Shown: positions 13,308 to 27,170, counted from the stretch's first letter. The stretch is 64,000 nucleotides of DNA from Petrolisthes cinctipes (GCA_033782935.1 JAWQEG010000004.1:124001-188000), one strand, 5' to 3'. Program-made: numbers and translations. The notes: generated from the letters alone by a model not told the origin.

Positions 13308-13808
13308 TGTACAGATTGCTTCTGGGACCCCAAAATATTGAATTTTCGGGTGTTTTGAGCCTGAATTTGAGATATAAACGGGTACAGAAGATACATGCAC
13401 ATATTGACTTTGGGCACAAAAAATATCGATTTTCAGCATGTTTTGGGCCTGAATTTTGAAAATACTCTAACACGGAGTAGGCATGTACAGATCGCTTCTG
13501 GGACCCCAAAATATCGAATTTTCGGGTTTTTAGGGCCAGAATTTGAGATATAAACGGGTACAGAAGATGCATGCACATATCGACTTTTGGGCACCTAAAA
13601 GATCGATTTTCAGTATGTTTTTGGCCTGTATTTTGTAAATACTCTAACACGGAGTAGGCATGTACAGATACCTTCTGGGACCTCTAAATATCGAATTTTC
13701 GGGTGTTTTGGGACTGAATTTAAGATATCGATTTTTTGGCACCTAAAATGTCGATTTTTAGCATGTTTTTAGCCTATATTTTGAAAATATTCTAGCACTG
13801 AGTAGGCA

Positions 13809-14487
13809 TGTACAGATTGCTTCTGGGACCCCAAAATATTGAATTTTCGGGTGTTTTGAGCCTGAATTTGAGATATAAACGGGTACAGAAGATACATGCA
13901 CATATTGACTTTGGACACCAAAAATATCGATTTTCAGCATGTTTTGGGCCTGAATTTTGAAAATACTCTAACACGGAGTAGGCATGTACAGATCGCTTCT
14001 GGGACCCCAAAATATCGAATTTTTGGGTTTTTAGGGCCTGAATTTGAGATATAAACGGGTACAGAAGATGCATGCACATATCGACTTTTGGGCACCTAAA
14101 ATATCGATTTTCAGTATGTTTTGAGCATGTATTTTGTAAATACTCTAACACGGAGTAGGGGCATGTACAGATCGCTTCTGGGACCCCAAAATATTGAATT
14201 TTCGGGTGTTTAGGGCCAGAATTTGAGATATAAACGGGTACAGAAGATGCATGCACATATCGACTTTTGAGCACCTAAAAGATCGATTTTCAGTATGTTT
14301 TTGGCCTGTATTTTGAAAATACTCTAACACGGAGTAGGCATGTACAGATACCTTCTGGGACCTCTAAATATAGAATTTTCGGGTGTTTTGGGACTGAATT
14401 TGAGATATCGATTTTTTGGCTCCTAAAATGTCGATTTTTAGCATGTTTTTCACCTATATTTTAAAATATTCTAGCACTGTGTAGGCA
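13809..14487 (+). repeat. 679-bp tetramer M1-M2-M2-M3, second copy
   Basis: Matches 6325-7003 at an offset of 7,484 bases with the same rare variants (GTAAATAC, TTTTGAGCACC, TGGCTCC, TTTTTCACC). One visible change is GGGACTG in M3 where copy 1 has GGGGCTG. Confidence 0.87.
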
Positions 14488-14979
14488 TGTACAGATTGCT
14501 TCTGGGACCCCAAAATATTGAATTTTCGGGTGTTTTGAGCCTGAATTTGAGATATAAACGGGTACAGAAGATGCATGCACATATCGACTTTTTGGCACCT
14601 AAAAGATCGATTTTTAGCATGTTTTTAGCCTATATTTTTAAAATATTCTAGCACTGAGTAGGCATGTACAGATTGCTTCTGGGACCCCAAAATATTGAAT
14701 TTTCGGGTGTTTTGAGCCTGAATTTGAGATATAAACGGGTACTGAAGATGCATGCACATATCGACTTTTGTGCACCTAAAAGATCGATTTTCAGTATGTT
14801 TTGAGCATGTATTTTGAAAATACTCTAACACGGAGTAGGCATGTACAGATCGCTTCTGGGACCCCTAAATATCGAATTTTCGGGTGTTTTGGGACTGAAT
14901 TTGAGATATCGACTTTTTGGCACCTAAAAGATCGATTTTTAGCATGTTTTTAGCCTATATTTTGAAAATATTCTAGCAC
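14488..14979 (+). repeat. Lone M1/M3 monomer and M2-M3 dimer, second copy
   Basis: The 177-bp monomer (14488-14664) and the 315-bp dimer (14665-14979) repeat 7004-7495. Here the first monomer reads TTTTCGGGTG and GAATTTGAGATAT, whereas copy 1 has TTTTCTGGTG and GAATTTAAGATAT. Confidence 0.85.
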
Positions 14980-17474
14980 TGTACAGATTGCTTCTGGGAC
15001 CCCAAAATATTGAATTTTCGGGTGTTTTGAGCCTGAATTTGAGATATAATCGGGTACAGAAGATACATGCACATATTGACTTTGGGCACCAAAAATATCG
15101 ATTTTCAGCATGTTTTGGGCCTGAATTTTGAAAATACTCTAACACGGAGTAGGCATGTACAGATCGCTTCTGGGACCCCAAAATATCGAATTTTCGGGTG
15201 TTTAGGGCCAGAATTTGAGATATAAACGGGTACAGAAGATGCATGCACATATCGACTTTTGGGCACCTAAAAGATCGATTTTCAGTATGTTTTTGGCCTG
15301 TATTTTGAAAATACTCTAACACAGAGTAGGCATGTACAGATACCTTCTGGGACCTCTAAATATCGAATTTTCGGGTGTTTTGGTACTGAATTTGAGATAT
15401 CGATTTTTTGGCATCTAAAATGTCGATTTTTAGCATGTTTTTAGCCTATATTTTGAAAATATTCTAGCACTGTGTAGGCATGTACAGATTGCTTCTGGGA
15501 CCCCAAAATATTGAATTTTCGGGTGTTTTGAGCCTGAATTTGAGATATAAACGGGTACAGAAGATACATGCACATATTGACTTTGGGCATCTAAAATATC
15601 GATTTTCAGCATGTTTTGGGCCTGTATTTTGAAAATACTCTAACACTGAGTAGGCATGTACAGATTGCTTCTGGGACCCCAAAATATTGAATTTTCGGGT
15701 GTTTTGAGCCTGAATTTGAGATATAAACGGGTACTGAAGATGCATGCACATATCGACTTTTGTGCACCTAAAAGATCGATTTTCAGTATGTTTTGAGCAT
15801 GTATTTTGAAAATACTCTAACACGGAGTAGGCATGTACAGATCGCTTCTGGGACCCCTAAATATCGAATTTTCGGGTGTTTTGGGACTGAATTTGAGATA
15901 TCGACTTTTTGGCACCTAAAAGATCGATTTTTAGCATGTTTTTAGCCTATATTTTGAAAATATTCTAGCACTGAGTAGGCATGTACAAATTGCTTCTGGG
16001 ACCCCAAAATATTGAATTTTCGGGTGTTTTGAGCCTGAATTTGAGATATAAACGGGTACAGAAGATACATGCACATATTGACTTTGGGCACCAAAAATAT
16101 CGATTTTCAGCATGTTTTGGGCCTGAATTTTGAAAATACTCTAACACGGAGTAGGCATGTACAGATCGCTTCTGGGACCCCAAAATATCGAATTTTCGGG
16201 TGTTTAGGGCCAGAATTTGAGATATAAACGGGTACAGAAGATGCATTCACATATCGACTTTTGTGCACCTAAAAGATCGATTTTCAGTATGTTTTGAGCA
16301 TGTATTTTGAAAATACTCTAACACGGAGTAGGCATGTACAGATCGCTTCTGGGACCCCTAAATATCGAATTTTCGGGTGTTTTGGGACTGAATTTGAGAT
16401 ATCGACTTTTTGGCACTTAAAAGATCGATTTTTAGCATGTTTTTAGCCTATATTTTGAAAATATTCTAGCACTGTACAGATTGCTTCTGGGACCCCAAAA
16501 TATTGAATTTTCGGGTGTTTTGAGCCTGAATTTGATATATAAACGGGTACAGAAGATACATGCACATATTGACTTTGGGCATCTAAAATATCGATTTTCA
16601 GCATGTTTTGGGCCTGTATTTTGAAAATACTCTAACACTGAGTAGGCATGTACAGATTGCTTCTGGGACCCCAAAATATTGAATTTTCGGGTGTTTTGAG
16701 CCTGAATTTGAGATATAAACGGGTACTGAAGATGCATGCACATATCGACTTTTGTGCACCTAAAAGATCGATTTTCAGTATGTTTTGAGCATGTATTTTG
16801 AAAATACTCTAACACGGAGTAGGCATGTACAGATCGCTTCTGGGACCCCTAAATATCGAATTTTCGGGTGTTTTGGGACTGAATTTGAGATATCGACTTT
16901 TTGGCACCTAAAAGATCGATTTTTAGCATGTTTTTAGCCTATATTTTGAAAATATTCTAGCACTGAGTAGGCATGTACAGATTGCTTCTGGGACCCCAAA
17001 ATATTGAATTTTCGGGTGTTTTGAGCCTGAATTTGAGATATAAACGGGTACAGAAGATACATGCACATATTGACTTTGGGCACCAAAAATATCGATTTTC
17101 AGCATGTTTTGGGCCTGAATTTTGAAAATACTCTAACACCGAGTAGGCATGTACAGATCGCTTCTGGGACCTCAAAATATCGAATTTTCGGGTGTTTAGG
17201 GCCAGAATTTGAGATATAAACGGGTACAGAAGATGCATGCACATATCGACTTTTGGGCACCTAAAAGATCGATTTTCAGTATGTTTTTGGCCTGTATTTT
17301 GAAAATACTCTAACACGGAGTAGGCATGTACAGATACCTTCTGGGACCCCTAAATATCGAATTTTCGGGTGTTTTGGGACTGAATTTGAGATATCGATTT
17401 TTTGGCACCTAAAATGTCGATTTTTAGCATGTTTTTAGCCTATATTTTGAAAATATTCTAGCACTGTGTAGGCA

Positions 17475-18152
17475 TGTACAGATTGCTTCTGGGACCCCAA
17501 AATATTGAATTTTCGGGTGTTTTGAGTGTGAATTTGAGATATAAACGGGTACAGAAGATACATGCACATATTGACTTTGGGCATCTAAAATATCGATTTT
17601 CAGCATGTTTTGGGCCTGTATTTTGAAAATACTCTAACACTGAGTAGGCATGTACAGATTGCTTCTGGGACCCCAAAATATTGAATTTTCGGGTGTTTTG
17701 AGCCTGAATTTGAGATATAAACGGGTACTGAAGATGCATGCACGTATCGACTTTTGTGCACCTAAAAGATCGATTTTCAGTATGTTTTGAGCATGTATTT
17801 TTAAAATACTCTAACACGGAGTAGGCATGTACAGATCGCTTCTGGAACCCCTAAATATCGAATTTTCGGGTGTTTTGGGACTGAATTTGAGATATAAACG
17901 GGTACAGAAGATGCATGCACATATCGACTTTTGGGCACCTAAAAGATCGATTTTCAGTATGTTTTTGGCCTGTATTTTGAAAATACTCTAACACGGAGTA
18001 GGCATGTACAGATACCTTCTGGGACCTCTAAATATCGAATTTTCGGGTGTTTTGGGACTGAATTTGAGATATCGACTTTTTGGCACCTAAAAGATCGATT
18101 TTTAGCATGTTTTTAGCCTATATTTTGAAAATATTCTAGCACTGCGTAGGCA
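17475..18152 (+). repeat. 678-bp gamma tetramer
   Basis: M1-alpha (with TTTTGAGTGTG), M2-alpha (CACGTATCGAC, ATTTTTAAAATAC), M3-front/M2beta-back hybrid (TCTGGAACCCC, then AAACGGGTACAGAAGATGC), and M3 with a beta front and alpha back. It corresponds to 10481-11157 up to the duplication junction. Confidence 0.86.
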
Positions 18153-18653
18153 TGTACAGATTGCTTCTGGGACCCCAAAATATTGAATTTTCGGGTGTTT
18201 TGAGCCTGAATTTGAGATATAAACGGGTACAGAAGATACATGCACATATTGACTTTGGGCATCTAAAATATCGATTTTCAGCATGTTTTGGGCCTGTATT
18301 TTGAAAATACTCTAACACTGAGTAGGCATGTACAGATTGCTTCTGGGACCCCAATACATTGAATTTTCGGGTGTTTTGAGCCTGAATTTGAGATATAAAC
18401 GGGTACTGAAGATGCATGCACATATCGACTTTTGTGCACCTAAAAGATCGATTTTCAGTATGTTTTGAGCATGTATTTTGAAAATACTCTAACACGGAGT
18501 AGGCATGTACAGATCTCTTCTGAGACCCCTAAATATCGAATTTTCGGGTGTTTTGGGACTGAATTTGAGATATTGACTTTTTGGCACCTAAAAGATCGAT
18601 TTTTAGCATGTTTTTAGCCTATATTTTGAAAATATTCTAGCACTGAGTAGGCA
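18153..18653 (+). repeat. Alpha HOR unit with CCAATACATTG marker
   Basis: A 501-bp alpha unit whose M2 carries CCCCAATACATTG near 18350, shared with the unit at 21680. M3 has CAGATCTCTTCTGAG. The preceding junction reads GCACTGCGTAGG, a rare third base at that site also found at 32938. Confidence 0.85.
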
Positions 18654-19321
18654 TGTACAGATTGCTTCTGGGACCCCAAAATATTGAATTTTCGGGTGTT
18701 TTGAGCCTGAATTTGAGATATAAACGGGTACAGAAGATACATGCACATATTGACTTTGGGCATCTAAAATATCGATTTTCAGCATGTTTTGGGCCTGAAT
18801 TTTGAAAATACTCTAACACTGAGTAGGCATGTACAGATTGCTTCTGGGAACCCAAAATATTGAATTTTCGGGTGTTTTGAGCCTGAATTTGAGATATAAA
18901 CGGGTACTGAAGATGCATGCACATATCGACTTTTGTGCACCTAAAAGATCGATTTTCAGTATGTTTTGAGCATGTATTTTGAAATTACTCTAACACGGAG
19001 TAGGCATGTACAGATCGCTTCTGGGACCCCAAAATATTGAATTTTCGGGTGTTTTGAGCCTGAATTTGAGATATAAACGGGTACTGAAGATGCATGCACA
19101 TATCGACTTTTGTGCACCTAAAAGATCGATTTTCAGTATGTTTTGAGCATGTAATTTGAAAATACTCTAACACGGAATAGGCATGTACAGATCGCTTCTG
19201 GGACCCCTAAATATCGAATTTTCGGGTGTTTTGGGACTGAATTTGAGATATCGACTTTTTGGCACCTAAAAGATCGATTTTTAGCATGTTTTTAGCCTAT
19301 ATTTTGAAAATATTCTAGCAC
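18654..19321 (+). repeat. 668-bp tetramer M1-M2-M2-M3 (alpha)
   Basis: Two M2-alpha monomers in a row, the second beginning near 19006 with CAGATCGC but continuing as M2-alpha. Private changes are GGGAACCC, TTTGAAATTACTC, GTAATTTGAAAATAC and CGGAATAGGC. M1 ends in GAATTTTG as in beta. The unit ends with the 10-bp deletion. Confidence 0.84.
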
Positions 19322-20323
19322 TGTACAGATTGCTTCTGGGACCCCAAAATATTGAATTTTCGGGTGTTTTGAGCCTGAATTTGAGATATAAACGGGTACA
19401 GAAGTTACATGCACATATTGACTTTGGGCATCTAAAATATCGATTTTCAGCATGTTTTGGGCCTGAATTTTGAAAATACTCTAACACTGAGTAGGCATGT
19501 ACAGATTGCTTCTGGGACCCCAAAATATTGAATTTTCGGGTGTTTTGAGCCTGAATTTGAGATATAAACGGGTACTGAAGATGCATGCACATATCGACTT
19601 TTGTGCACCTAAAAGATCGATTTTCAGTATGTTTTGAGCATGTATTTTGAAAATACTCTAACACGGAGTAGGCATGTACAGATCTCTTCTGGGACCCCTA
19701 AATATCGAATTTTCGGGTGTTTTGGGACTGAATTTGAGATATTGACTTTTTGGCACCTAAAAGATCGATTTTTAGCATGTTTTTAGCCTATATTTTGAAA
19801 ATATTCTAGCACTGAGTAGGCATGTACAGATTGCTTCTGGGACCCCAAAATATTGAATTTTCGGGTGTTTTGAGCCTGAATTTGAGATATAAACGGGTAC
19901 AGAAGATACATGCACATATTGACTTTGGGCATCTAAAATATCGTTTTTCAGCATGTTTTGGGCCTGAATTTTGAAAATACTCTAACACTGAGTAGGCATG
20001 TACAGATTGCTTCTGGGACCCCAAAATATTGAATTTTCGGGTGTTTTGAGCCTGAATTTGAGATATAAACGGGTACTGAAGATGCATGCACATATCGACT
20101 TTTGTGCACCTAAAAGATCGATTTTCAGTATGTTTTGACCATGTATTTTGAAAATACTCTAACACGGAGTAGGCATGTACAGATCGCTTCTGGGACCCCT
20201 AAATATCGAATTTTCGGGTGTTTTGGGACTGAATTTGAAATATCGACTTTTTGGCACATAAAAGATCGATTTTTAGCATGTTTTTAGCCTATATTTTGAA
20301 AATATTCTAGCACTGTGTAGGCA
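19322..20323 (+). repeat. Two alpha HOR units
   Basis: Units at 19322-19822 and 19823-20323. Both M1 monomers are alpha except for the beta-like GAATTTTG near the end. M3 of the first has CAGATCTCTTCTGG, close to that at about 18514, which suggests shared descent with the unit at 18153. Confidence 0.85.
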
Positions 20324-21001
20324 TGTACAGATTGCTTCTGGGACCCCAAAATATTGAATTTTCGGGTGTTTTGAGCCTGAATTTGAGATATAAACGGGTA
20401 CAGAAGATACATGCACATAATGACTTTGGGCATCTAAAATATCGATTTTCAGCATGTTTTGGGCCTGTATTTTGAAAATACTCTAACACTGAGTAGGCAT
20501 GTACAGATTGCTTCTGGGACCCCAAAATATTGAATTTTCGGGTGTTTTGAGCCTGAATTTGAGATATAAACGGGTACTGAAGATGCATGCACGTATCGAC
20601 TTTTGTGCACCTAAAAGATCGATTTTCAGTATGTTTTGAGCATGTATTTTGAAAATACTCTAACACGGAGTAGGCATGTACAGATCGCTTCTGGGACCCC
20701 TAAATATCGAATTTTCGGGTGTTTTGGGACTGAATTTGAGATATAAACGGGTACAGAAGATGCATGCACATATCGACTTTTGGGCACCTAAAAGATTGAT
20801 TTTCAGTATGTTTTTGGCCTGTAATTTGAAAATACTCTAACACGGAGTAGGCATGTACAGATACCTTCTGGGACCTCTAAATATCGAATTTTCGGGTGTT
20901 TTGGGACTGAATTTGAGATATCGATTTTTTGGCACCTAAAATGTCGATTTTTAGCATGTTTTTAGCCTATATTTTGAAAATATTCTAGCACTGTGTAGGC
21001 A
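20324..21001 (+). repeat. 678-bp gamma tetramer, first of a tandem pair
   Basis: M1-alpha, M2-alpha with CACGTATCGAC, M3-front/M2beta-back hybrid of 177 bases, M3-beta. It is followed directly by a second copy of the same tetramer. Private changes are CACATAATGAC, AAAAGATTGATT and GTAATTTG. Confidence 0.87.
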
Positions 21002-21679
21002 TGTACAGATTGCTTCTGGGACCCCAAAATATTGAATTTTCGGGTGTTTTGAGCCTGAATTTGAGATATAAACGGGTACAGAAGATACATGCACATATTG
21101 ACTTTGGGCATCTAAAATATCGATTTTCAGCATGTTTTGGGCCTGTATTTTGAAAATACTCTAACACTGAGTAGGCATGTACAGATTGCTTCTGGGACCC
21201 CAAAATATTGAATTTTTGGGTGTTTTGAGCCTGAATTTGAGATATAAACGGGTACTGAAGATGCATGCACGTATCGACTTTTGTGCACCTAAAAGATCGA
21301 TTTTCAGTATGTTTTGAGCATGTATTTTGAAAATACTCTAACACGGAGTAGGCATGTACAGATCGCTTCTGGGACCCCTAAATATCGAATTTTCGGGTGT
21401 TTTGGGACTGAATTTGAGATATAAACGGGTACAGAAGATGCATGCACATATCGACTTTTGGGCACCAAAAAGATCGATTTTCAGTATGTTTTTGGCCTGT
21501 ATTTTGAAAATACTCTAACACGGAGTAGGCATGTACAGATACCTTCTGGGACCTCTAAATATCGAATTTTCGGGTGTTTTGGGACTGAATTTGAGATATC
21601 GATTTTTTGGCACCTAAAATGTCGATTTTTTGCATGTTTTTAGCCTATATTTTGAAAATATTCTAGCACTGTGTAGGCA
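21002..21679 (+). repeat. 678-bp gamma tetramer, second of a tandem pair
   Basis: Same four-monomer order as the preceding 678 bases, so the gamma form itself amplifies as a unit. Private changes are GAATTTTTGGGTG in M2, GGGCACCAAAAAGATCG in the hybrid and GATTTTTTGCATG in M3. Confidence 0.87.
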
Positions 21680-24501
21680 TGTACAGATTGCTTCTGGGAC
21701 CCCAAAATATTGAATTTTCGAGTGTTTTGAGCCTGAATTTGAGATATAAACGGGTACAGAAGATACATGCACATATTGACTTTGGGCATCTAAAATATCG
21801 ATTTTCAGCATGTTTTGGGCCTGTATTTTGAAAATACTCTAACACTGAGTAGGCATGTACAGATTGCTTCTGGGACCCCAATACATTGAATTTTCGGGTG
21901 TTTTGAGCCTGAATTTGAGATATAAACGGGTACTGAAGATGCATGCACATATCGACTTTTGTGCACCTAAAAGATCGATTTTCAGTATGTTTTGAGCATG
22001 TATTTTGAAAATACTCTAACACGGAGTAGGCATGTACAGATCGCTTCTGGGACCCCTAAATATCGAATTTTCGGGTGTTTTGTGACTGAATTTGAGATAT
22101 CGACTTTTTGGCACCTAAAAGATCGATTTTTAGCATGTTTTTAGCCTATATTTTGAAAATATTCTAGCACTGTACAGATTGCTTCTGGGACCCCAAAATA
22201 TTGAATTTGCGGGTGTTTTGAGCCTGAATTTGAGATATAATCGGGTACAGAAGATACATGCACATATTGACTTTGGGCATCTAAAATATCGATTTTCAGC
22301 ATGTTTTGGGCCTGTATTTTGAAAATACTCTAACACTGAGTAGGCATGTACAGATTGCTTCTGGGACCCCAAAATATTGAATTTTGGGGTTTTTTGAGAA
22401 TGAATTTGAGATATAAACGGGTACTGAAGATGCATGCACATATCGACTTTTGTGCACCTAAAAGATCGATTTTCAGTATGTTTTGAGCATGTATTTGGAA
22501 AATACTCTAACACGGAGTAGGCATGTACAGATCGCTTCTGGGACCCCTAAATATCGAATTTTCGGGTGTTTTGGGACTGAATTTGAGATATTGACTTTTT
22601 GGCACCTAAAAGATCGATTTTTAGCATGTTTTTAGCCTATATTTTGAAAATATTCTAGCACTGAGTAGGCATGTACAGATTGCTTCTGGGACCCCAAAAT
22701 ATTGAATTTTCGGGTGTTTTGAGCCTGAATTTGAGATATAAACGGGTACAGAAGATACATGCACAAATTGACTTTGGGCACCAAAAATATCGATTTTCAG
22801 CATGTTTTGGGCCTGAATTTTGAAAATACTCTAAAACGGAGTAGGCATGTACAGATCGCTTCTGGGACCCCAAAATATCGAATTTTCGGGTGTTTAGGGC
22901 CAGAATTTGAGATATAAACGGGTACAGAAGATGCATGCACATATCGACTTTTGTGCATCTAAAAGATCGATTTTCAGTATGTTTTATGCATGTATTTTGA
23001 AAATACTCTAACACGGAGTAGGCATGTACAGATCGCTTCTGGGACCCCTAAATATCGATTTTTAGGGTGTTTTGGGACTGAATTTGAGATATTGACTTTT
23101 TGGCACCTAAAAGATCGATTTTTAGCATGTTTTTAGCCTATATTTTGAAAATATTCTAGCACTGAGTAGGCATGTACAGATTGCTTCTGGGACCCCAAAA
23201 TATTGAATTTTCGGGTGTTTTGAGCCTGAATTTGAGATATAAACGGGTACAGAAGATACATGCACATATTGACTTTGGGCACCAAAAATATCGATTTTCA
23301 GCATGTTTTGGGCCTGAATTTTGAAAATACTCTAACACGGAGTAGGCATGTACTGATCGCTTCTGGGACCCCAAAATATCGAATTTTCGGGTGTTTAGGG
23401 CCAGAATTTGAGATATAAACGGGTACAGAAGATGCATGCACATATCGACTTTTGGGCACCTAAAAGATCGATTTTCAGTATGTTTTTGGCCTGTATTTTG
23501 AAAATACTCTAACACGGAGTAGGCATGTACAGATACCTTCTGGGACCTCTAAATATCGAATTTTCGGGTGTTTTGGGACTGAATTTGAGATATCGATTTT
23601 TTGGCACCTTAAATGTCGATTTTTAGCATGTTTTTAGCCTATATTTTGAAAATATTCTAGCACTGTGTAGGCATGTACAGATTGCTTCTGGGACCCCAAA
23701 ATATTGAATTTTCGGGTGTTTTGAGCCTGAATTTGAGATATAAACGGGTACAGAAGATACATGCACATATTGACTTTGGGCATCTAAAATATCGATTTTC
23801 AGCATGTTTTGGGCCTTTATTTTGAAAATACTCTAACACTGAGTAAGTATGTACAGATTGCTTCTGGGACCCCAAAATATTGAATTTTCGGGTGTTTTGA
23901 GCCTGAATTTGAGATATAAACGGGTACTGAAGATGCATGCACATATCGACTTTTGTGCACCTAAAAGATCGATTTTCAGTATGTTTTGAGCATGTATTTT
24001 GAAAATACTCTAACACGGAGTAGGCATGTACAGATCGCTTCTGGAACCCCTAAATATCGAATTTTCGGGTGTTTTGGGACTGAATTTGAGATATCGACTT
24101 TTTGGCACCTAAAAGATCAATTTTTAGCATGTTTTTAACCTATATTTTGAAAATATTCTAGCACTGAGTAGGCATGTACAGATTGCTTCTGGGACCCCTA
24201 AATATAGAATTTTCGGGTGTTTTGAGCCTGAATTTGAGATATAAACGGGTACAGAAGATACATGCACATATTGACTTTGGGCACCAAAAATATCGATTTT
24301 CAGCATGTTTTGGGCCTGAATTTTGAAAATACTCTAAGACGGAGTAGACATGTACAGATCGCTTCTGGGACCCCAAAATATCGAATTTTCGGGTGTTTAG
24401 GGCCAGAATTTGAGATATAAACGGGTACAGAAGATGCATGCACATATCGACTTTTGGGCACCTAAAAGATCGATTTTCAGTATGTTTTTGGCCTGTATTT
24501 T
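21680..24501 (+). repeat. Run of trimers, alternating alpha and beta
   Basis: Units start at 21680 (alpha, CCAATACATTG), 22171 (alpha, with GAATTTGCGGG and TTTTGGGGTTTTTTG), 22672 (M1-beta, hybrid M2, M3-alpha), 23173 (beta), 23674 (alpha) and 24175 (beta, continuing past this block). The first ends with the 10-bp deletion; all others are 501 bases. Confidence 0.86.
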
Positions 24502-27170
24502 GAAAATACTCTAACACGGAGTAGGCATGTACAGATACCTTCTGGGACCTCTAAATATCGAATTTTCGGGTGTTTTGGGACTGAATTTGAGATATCGATT
24601 TTTTGGCACCTAAAATGTCGATTTTTAGAATGTTTTTAGCCTATATTTTGAAAATATTCTAGCACTGAGTAGGCATGTAGAGATTGCTTCTGGGACCCCA
24701 AAATATTGAATTTTCGGGTGTTTTGAGCCTGAATTTGAGATATAAACGGGTACAGAAGATACATGCACATATTGACTTTGGGCACCAAAAATATCTATTT
24801 TCAGCATGTTTTGGGCCTGAATTTTGAAAATACTCTAACACGGAGTAGGCATGTACAGATCGCTTCTGGGACCCCAAAATATCGAATTTTCGGGTGTTTA
24901 GGGCCAGAATTTGAGATATAAACGGGTACAGAAGATGCATGCACATATCAACTTTTGTGCACCTAAAAGATCGATTTTCAGTTTGTTTTGAGCATGTATT
25001 TTGAAAATACTCTAACACGGAGTAGGCATGTACAGATCGCTTCTGGGACCCCTAAATATCGAATTTTCGGGTGTTTTGGGGCTGAATTTGAGATATTGAC
25101 TTTTTGGCACCTAAAAGATCGATTTTTAGCATGTTTTTAGCCTATATTTTGAAAATATTCTAGCACTGAGTAGGCATGTACAGATTGCTTCTGGGACCCC
25201 AAAATATTGAATTTTCGGGTGTTTTGAGCCTGAATTTGAGATATAAACGGGTACAGAAGATACATGCACATATTGACTTTGGGCACCAAAAATATCGATT
25301 TTCAGCATGTTTTGGGCCTGAATTTTGAAAATACTCTAACACGGAGTAGGCATGTACAGATCGCTTCTGGGACCCCAAAATATCGAATTTTCGGGTGTTT
25401 AGGGCCAGAATTTGAGATATAAACGGGTACAGAAGATGCATGCACATATCGACTTTTGGGCACCTAAAAGATCGATTTTCAGTATGTTTTTGGCCTGTAT
25501 TTTGAAAATACTCTAACACGGAGTAGGCATGTACAGATACCTTCTGGGACCTCTAAATATCGAATTTTCGGGTGTTTTGGGACTGAATTTGAGATATCGA
25601 TTTTTTGACACCTAAAATGTCGATTTTTAGCATGTTTTTAGCCTATATTTTGAAAATATTCTAGCACTGTGTAGGCATGTACAGATTGCTTCTGGGACCC
25701 CAAAATATTGAATTTTCGGGTGTTTTGAGCCTGAATTTGAGATATAAACGGGTACAGAAGATACATGCACATATTGACTTTGGGCACCAAAAATATCGAT
25801 TTTCAGCATGTTTTGGGCCTGAATTTTGAAAATACTCTAACACGGAGTAAGCATGTACAGATCGCTTCTGGGACCCCAAAATATCGAATTTTCGGGTGTT
25901 TAGGGCCAGAATTTGAGATATAAACGAGTACAGAAGATGCATGCACATATCGACTTTTGTGCACCTAAAAGATCGATTTTCAGTATGTTTTGAGCATGTA
26001 TTTTGAAAATACTCTAACACGGAGTAGGCATGTACAGATCGCTTCTGGGACCCCTAAATATCGAATTTTCGGGTGGTTTGGGACTGAATTTGAGATATTG
26101 ACTTTTTGGCACCTAAAAGATCGATTTTGTGCATGTTTTTAGCCTATATTTTGAAAATATTCTAGCACTGAGTAGGCATGTACAGATTGCTTCTGGGACC
26201 CCAAAATATTGAATTTTCGGGTGTTTTGAGCCTGAATTTGAGATATAAACGGGTACAGAAGATACATGCACATATTGACTTTGGACATCTAAAATATCGA
26301 TTTTCAGCATGTTTTGGGCCTGTATTTTGAAAATACTCTAACACTGAGTAGGCATGTACAGATTGCTTCTGGGACCCCAATATATTGAATTTTCGGGTGT
26401 TTTGAGCCTGAATTTGAGATATAAACGGGTACTGAAGATGCATGCACATATCGACTTTTGTGCACCTAAAAGATCGATTTTCAGTATGTTTTGAGCATGT
26501 ATTTTGAAAATACTCTAACACGGAGTAGGCATGTACAGATCGCTTCTGGGACCCCTAAATATCGAATTTTCGGGTGTTTTGGGACTGAATTTGAGATATC
26601 GACTTTTTGGCACCTAAAAGATCGATTTTTAGCATGTTATTAGCCTATATTTTGAAAATATTCTAGCACTGTACAGATTGCTTCTGGGACCCGAAAATAT
26701 TGAATTTTCGGGTGTTTTTAGCTTGAATTTGACATATAAACGGGTACAGAAGATACATGCACATATTGACTTTGGGCACCAAAAATATCGATTTTCAGCA
26801 TGTTTTGGGCCTGAATTTTGAAAATACTCTAAGACGGAGTAGGCATGTACAGATCGATTCTGGGACCCCAAAATATCGAATTTTTGGGTGTTTAGGGCCA
26901 GAATTTGAGATATAAACGGGTACAGAAGATGCATGCACATATCGACTTTTGTGCACCTAAAAGATCGATTTTCAGTATGTTTTTGGCCTGTATTTTGAAA
27001 ATACTCTAACACGGAGTAGGCATGTACAGATACCTTCTGGGAACCCTAAATATCGAATTTTCGGGTGTTTTGGGACTGAATTTGAGATATCGATTTTTTG
27101 GCACCTAAAATGTCGATTTTTAGCATGTTTTTAGCCTATATTTTGAAAATATTCTAGCACTGTGTAGGCA

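Larger units (their letters stand above)
10889..17882 (+). repeat. Large tandem duplication, copy 2 (about 6.99 kb)
   Basis: Second copy of the block at 2403-10888. It lacks three HOR units of copy 1: one around 4425-4926, the unit at 5323-5823, and the one at 8488-8988. Removing 501, 501 and 491 bases from 8,486 gives 6,993, the observed final offset. Full units start at 11158, 11659, 12159, 12660, 13308, 13809, 14488, 14665, 14980, 15481, 15982, 16473, 16974 and 17475. Confidence 0.9.
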
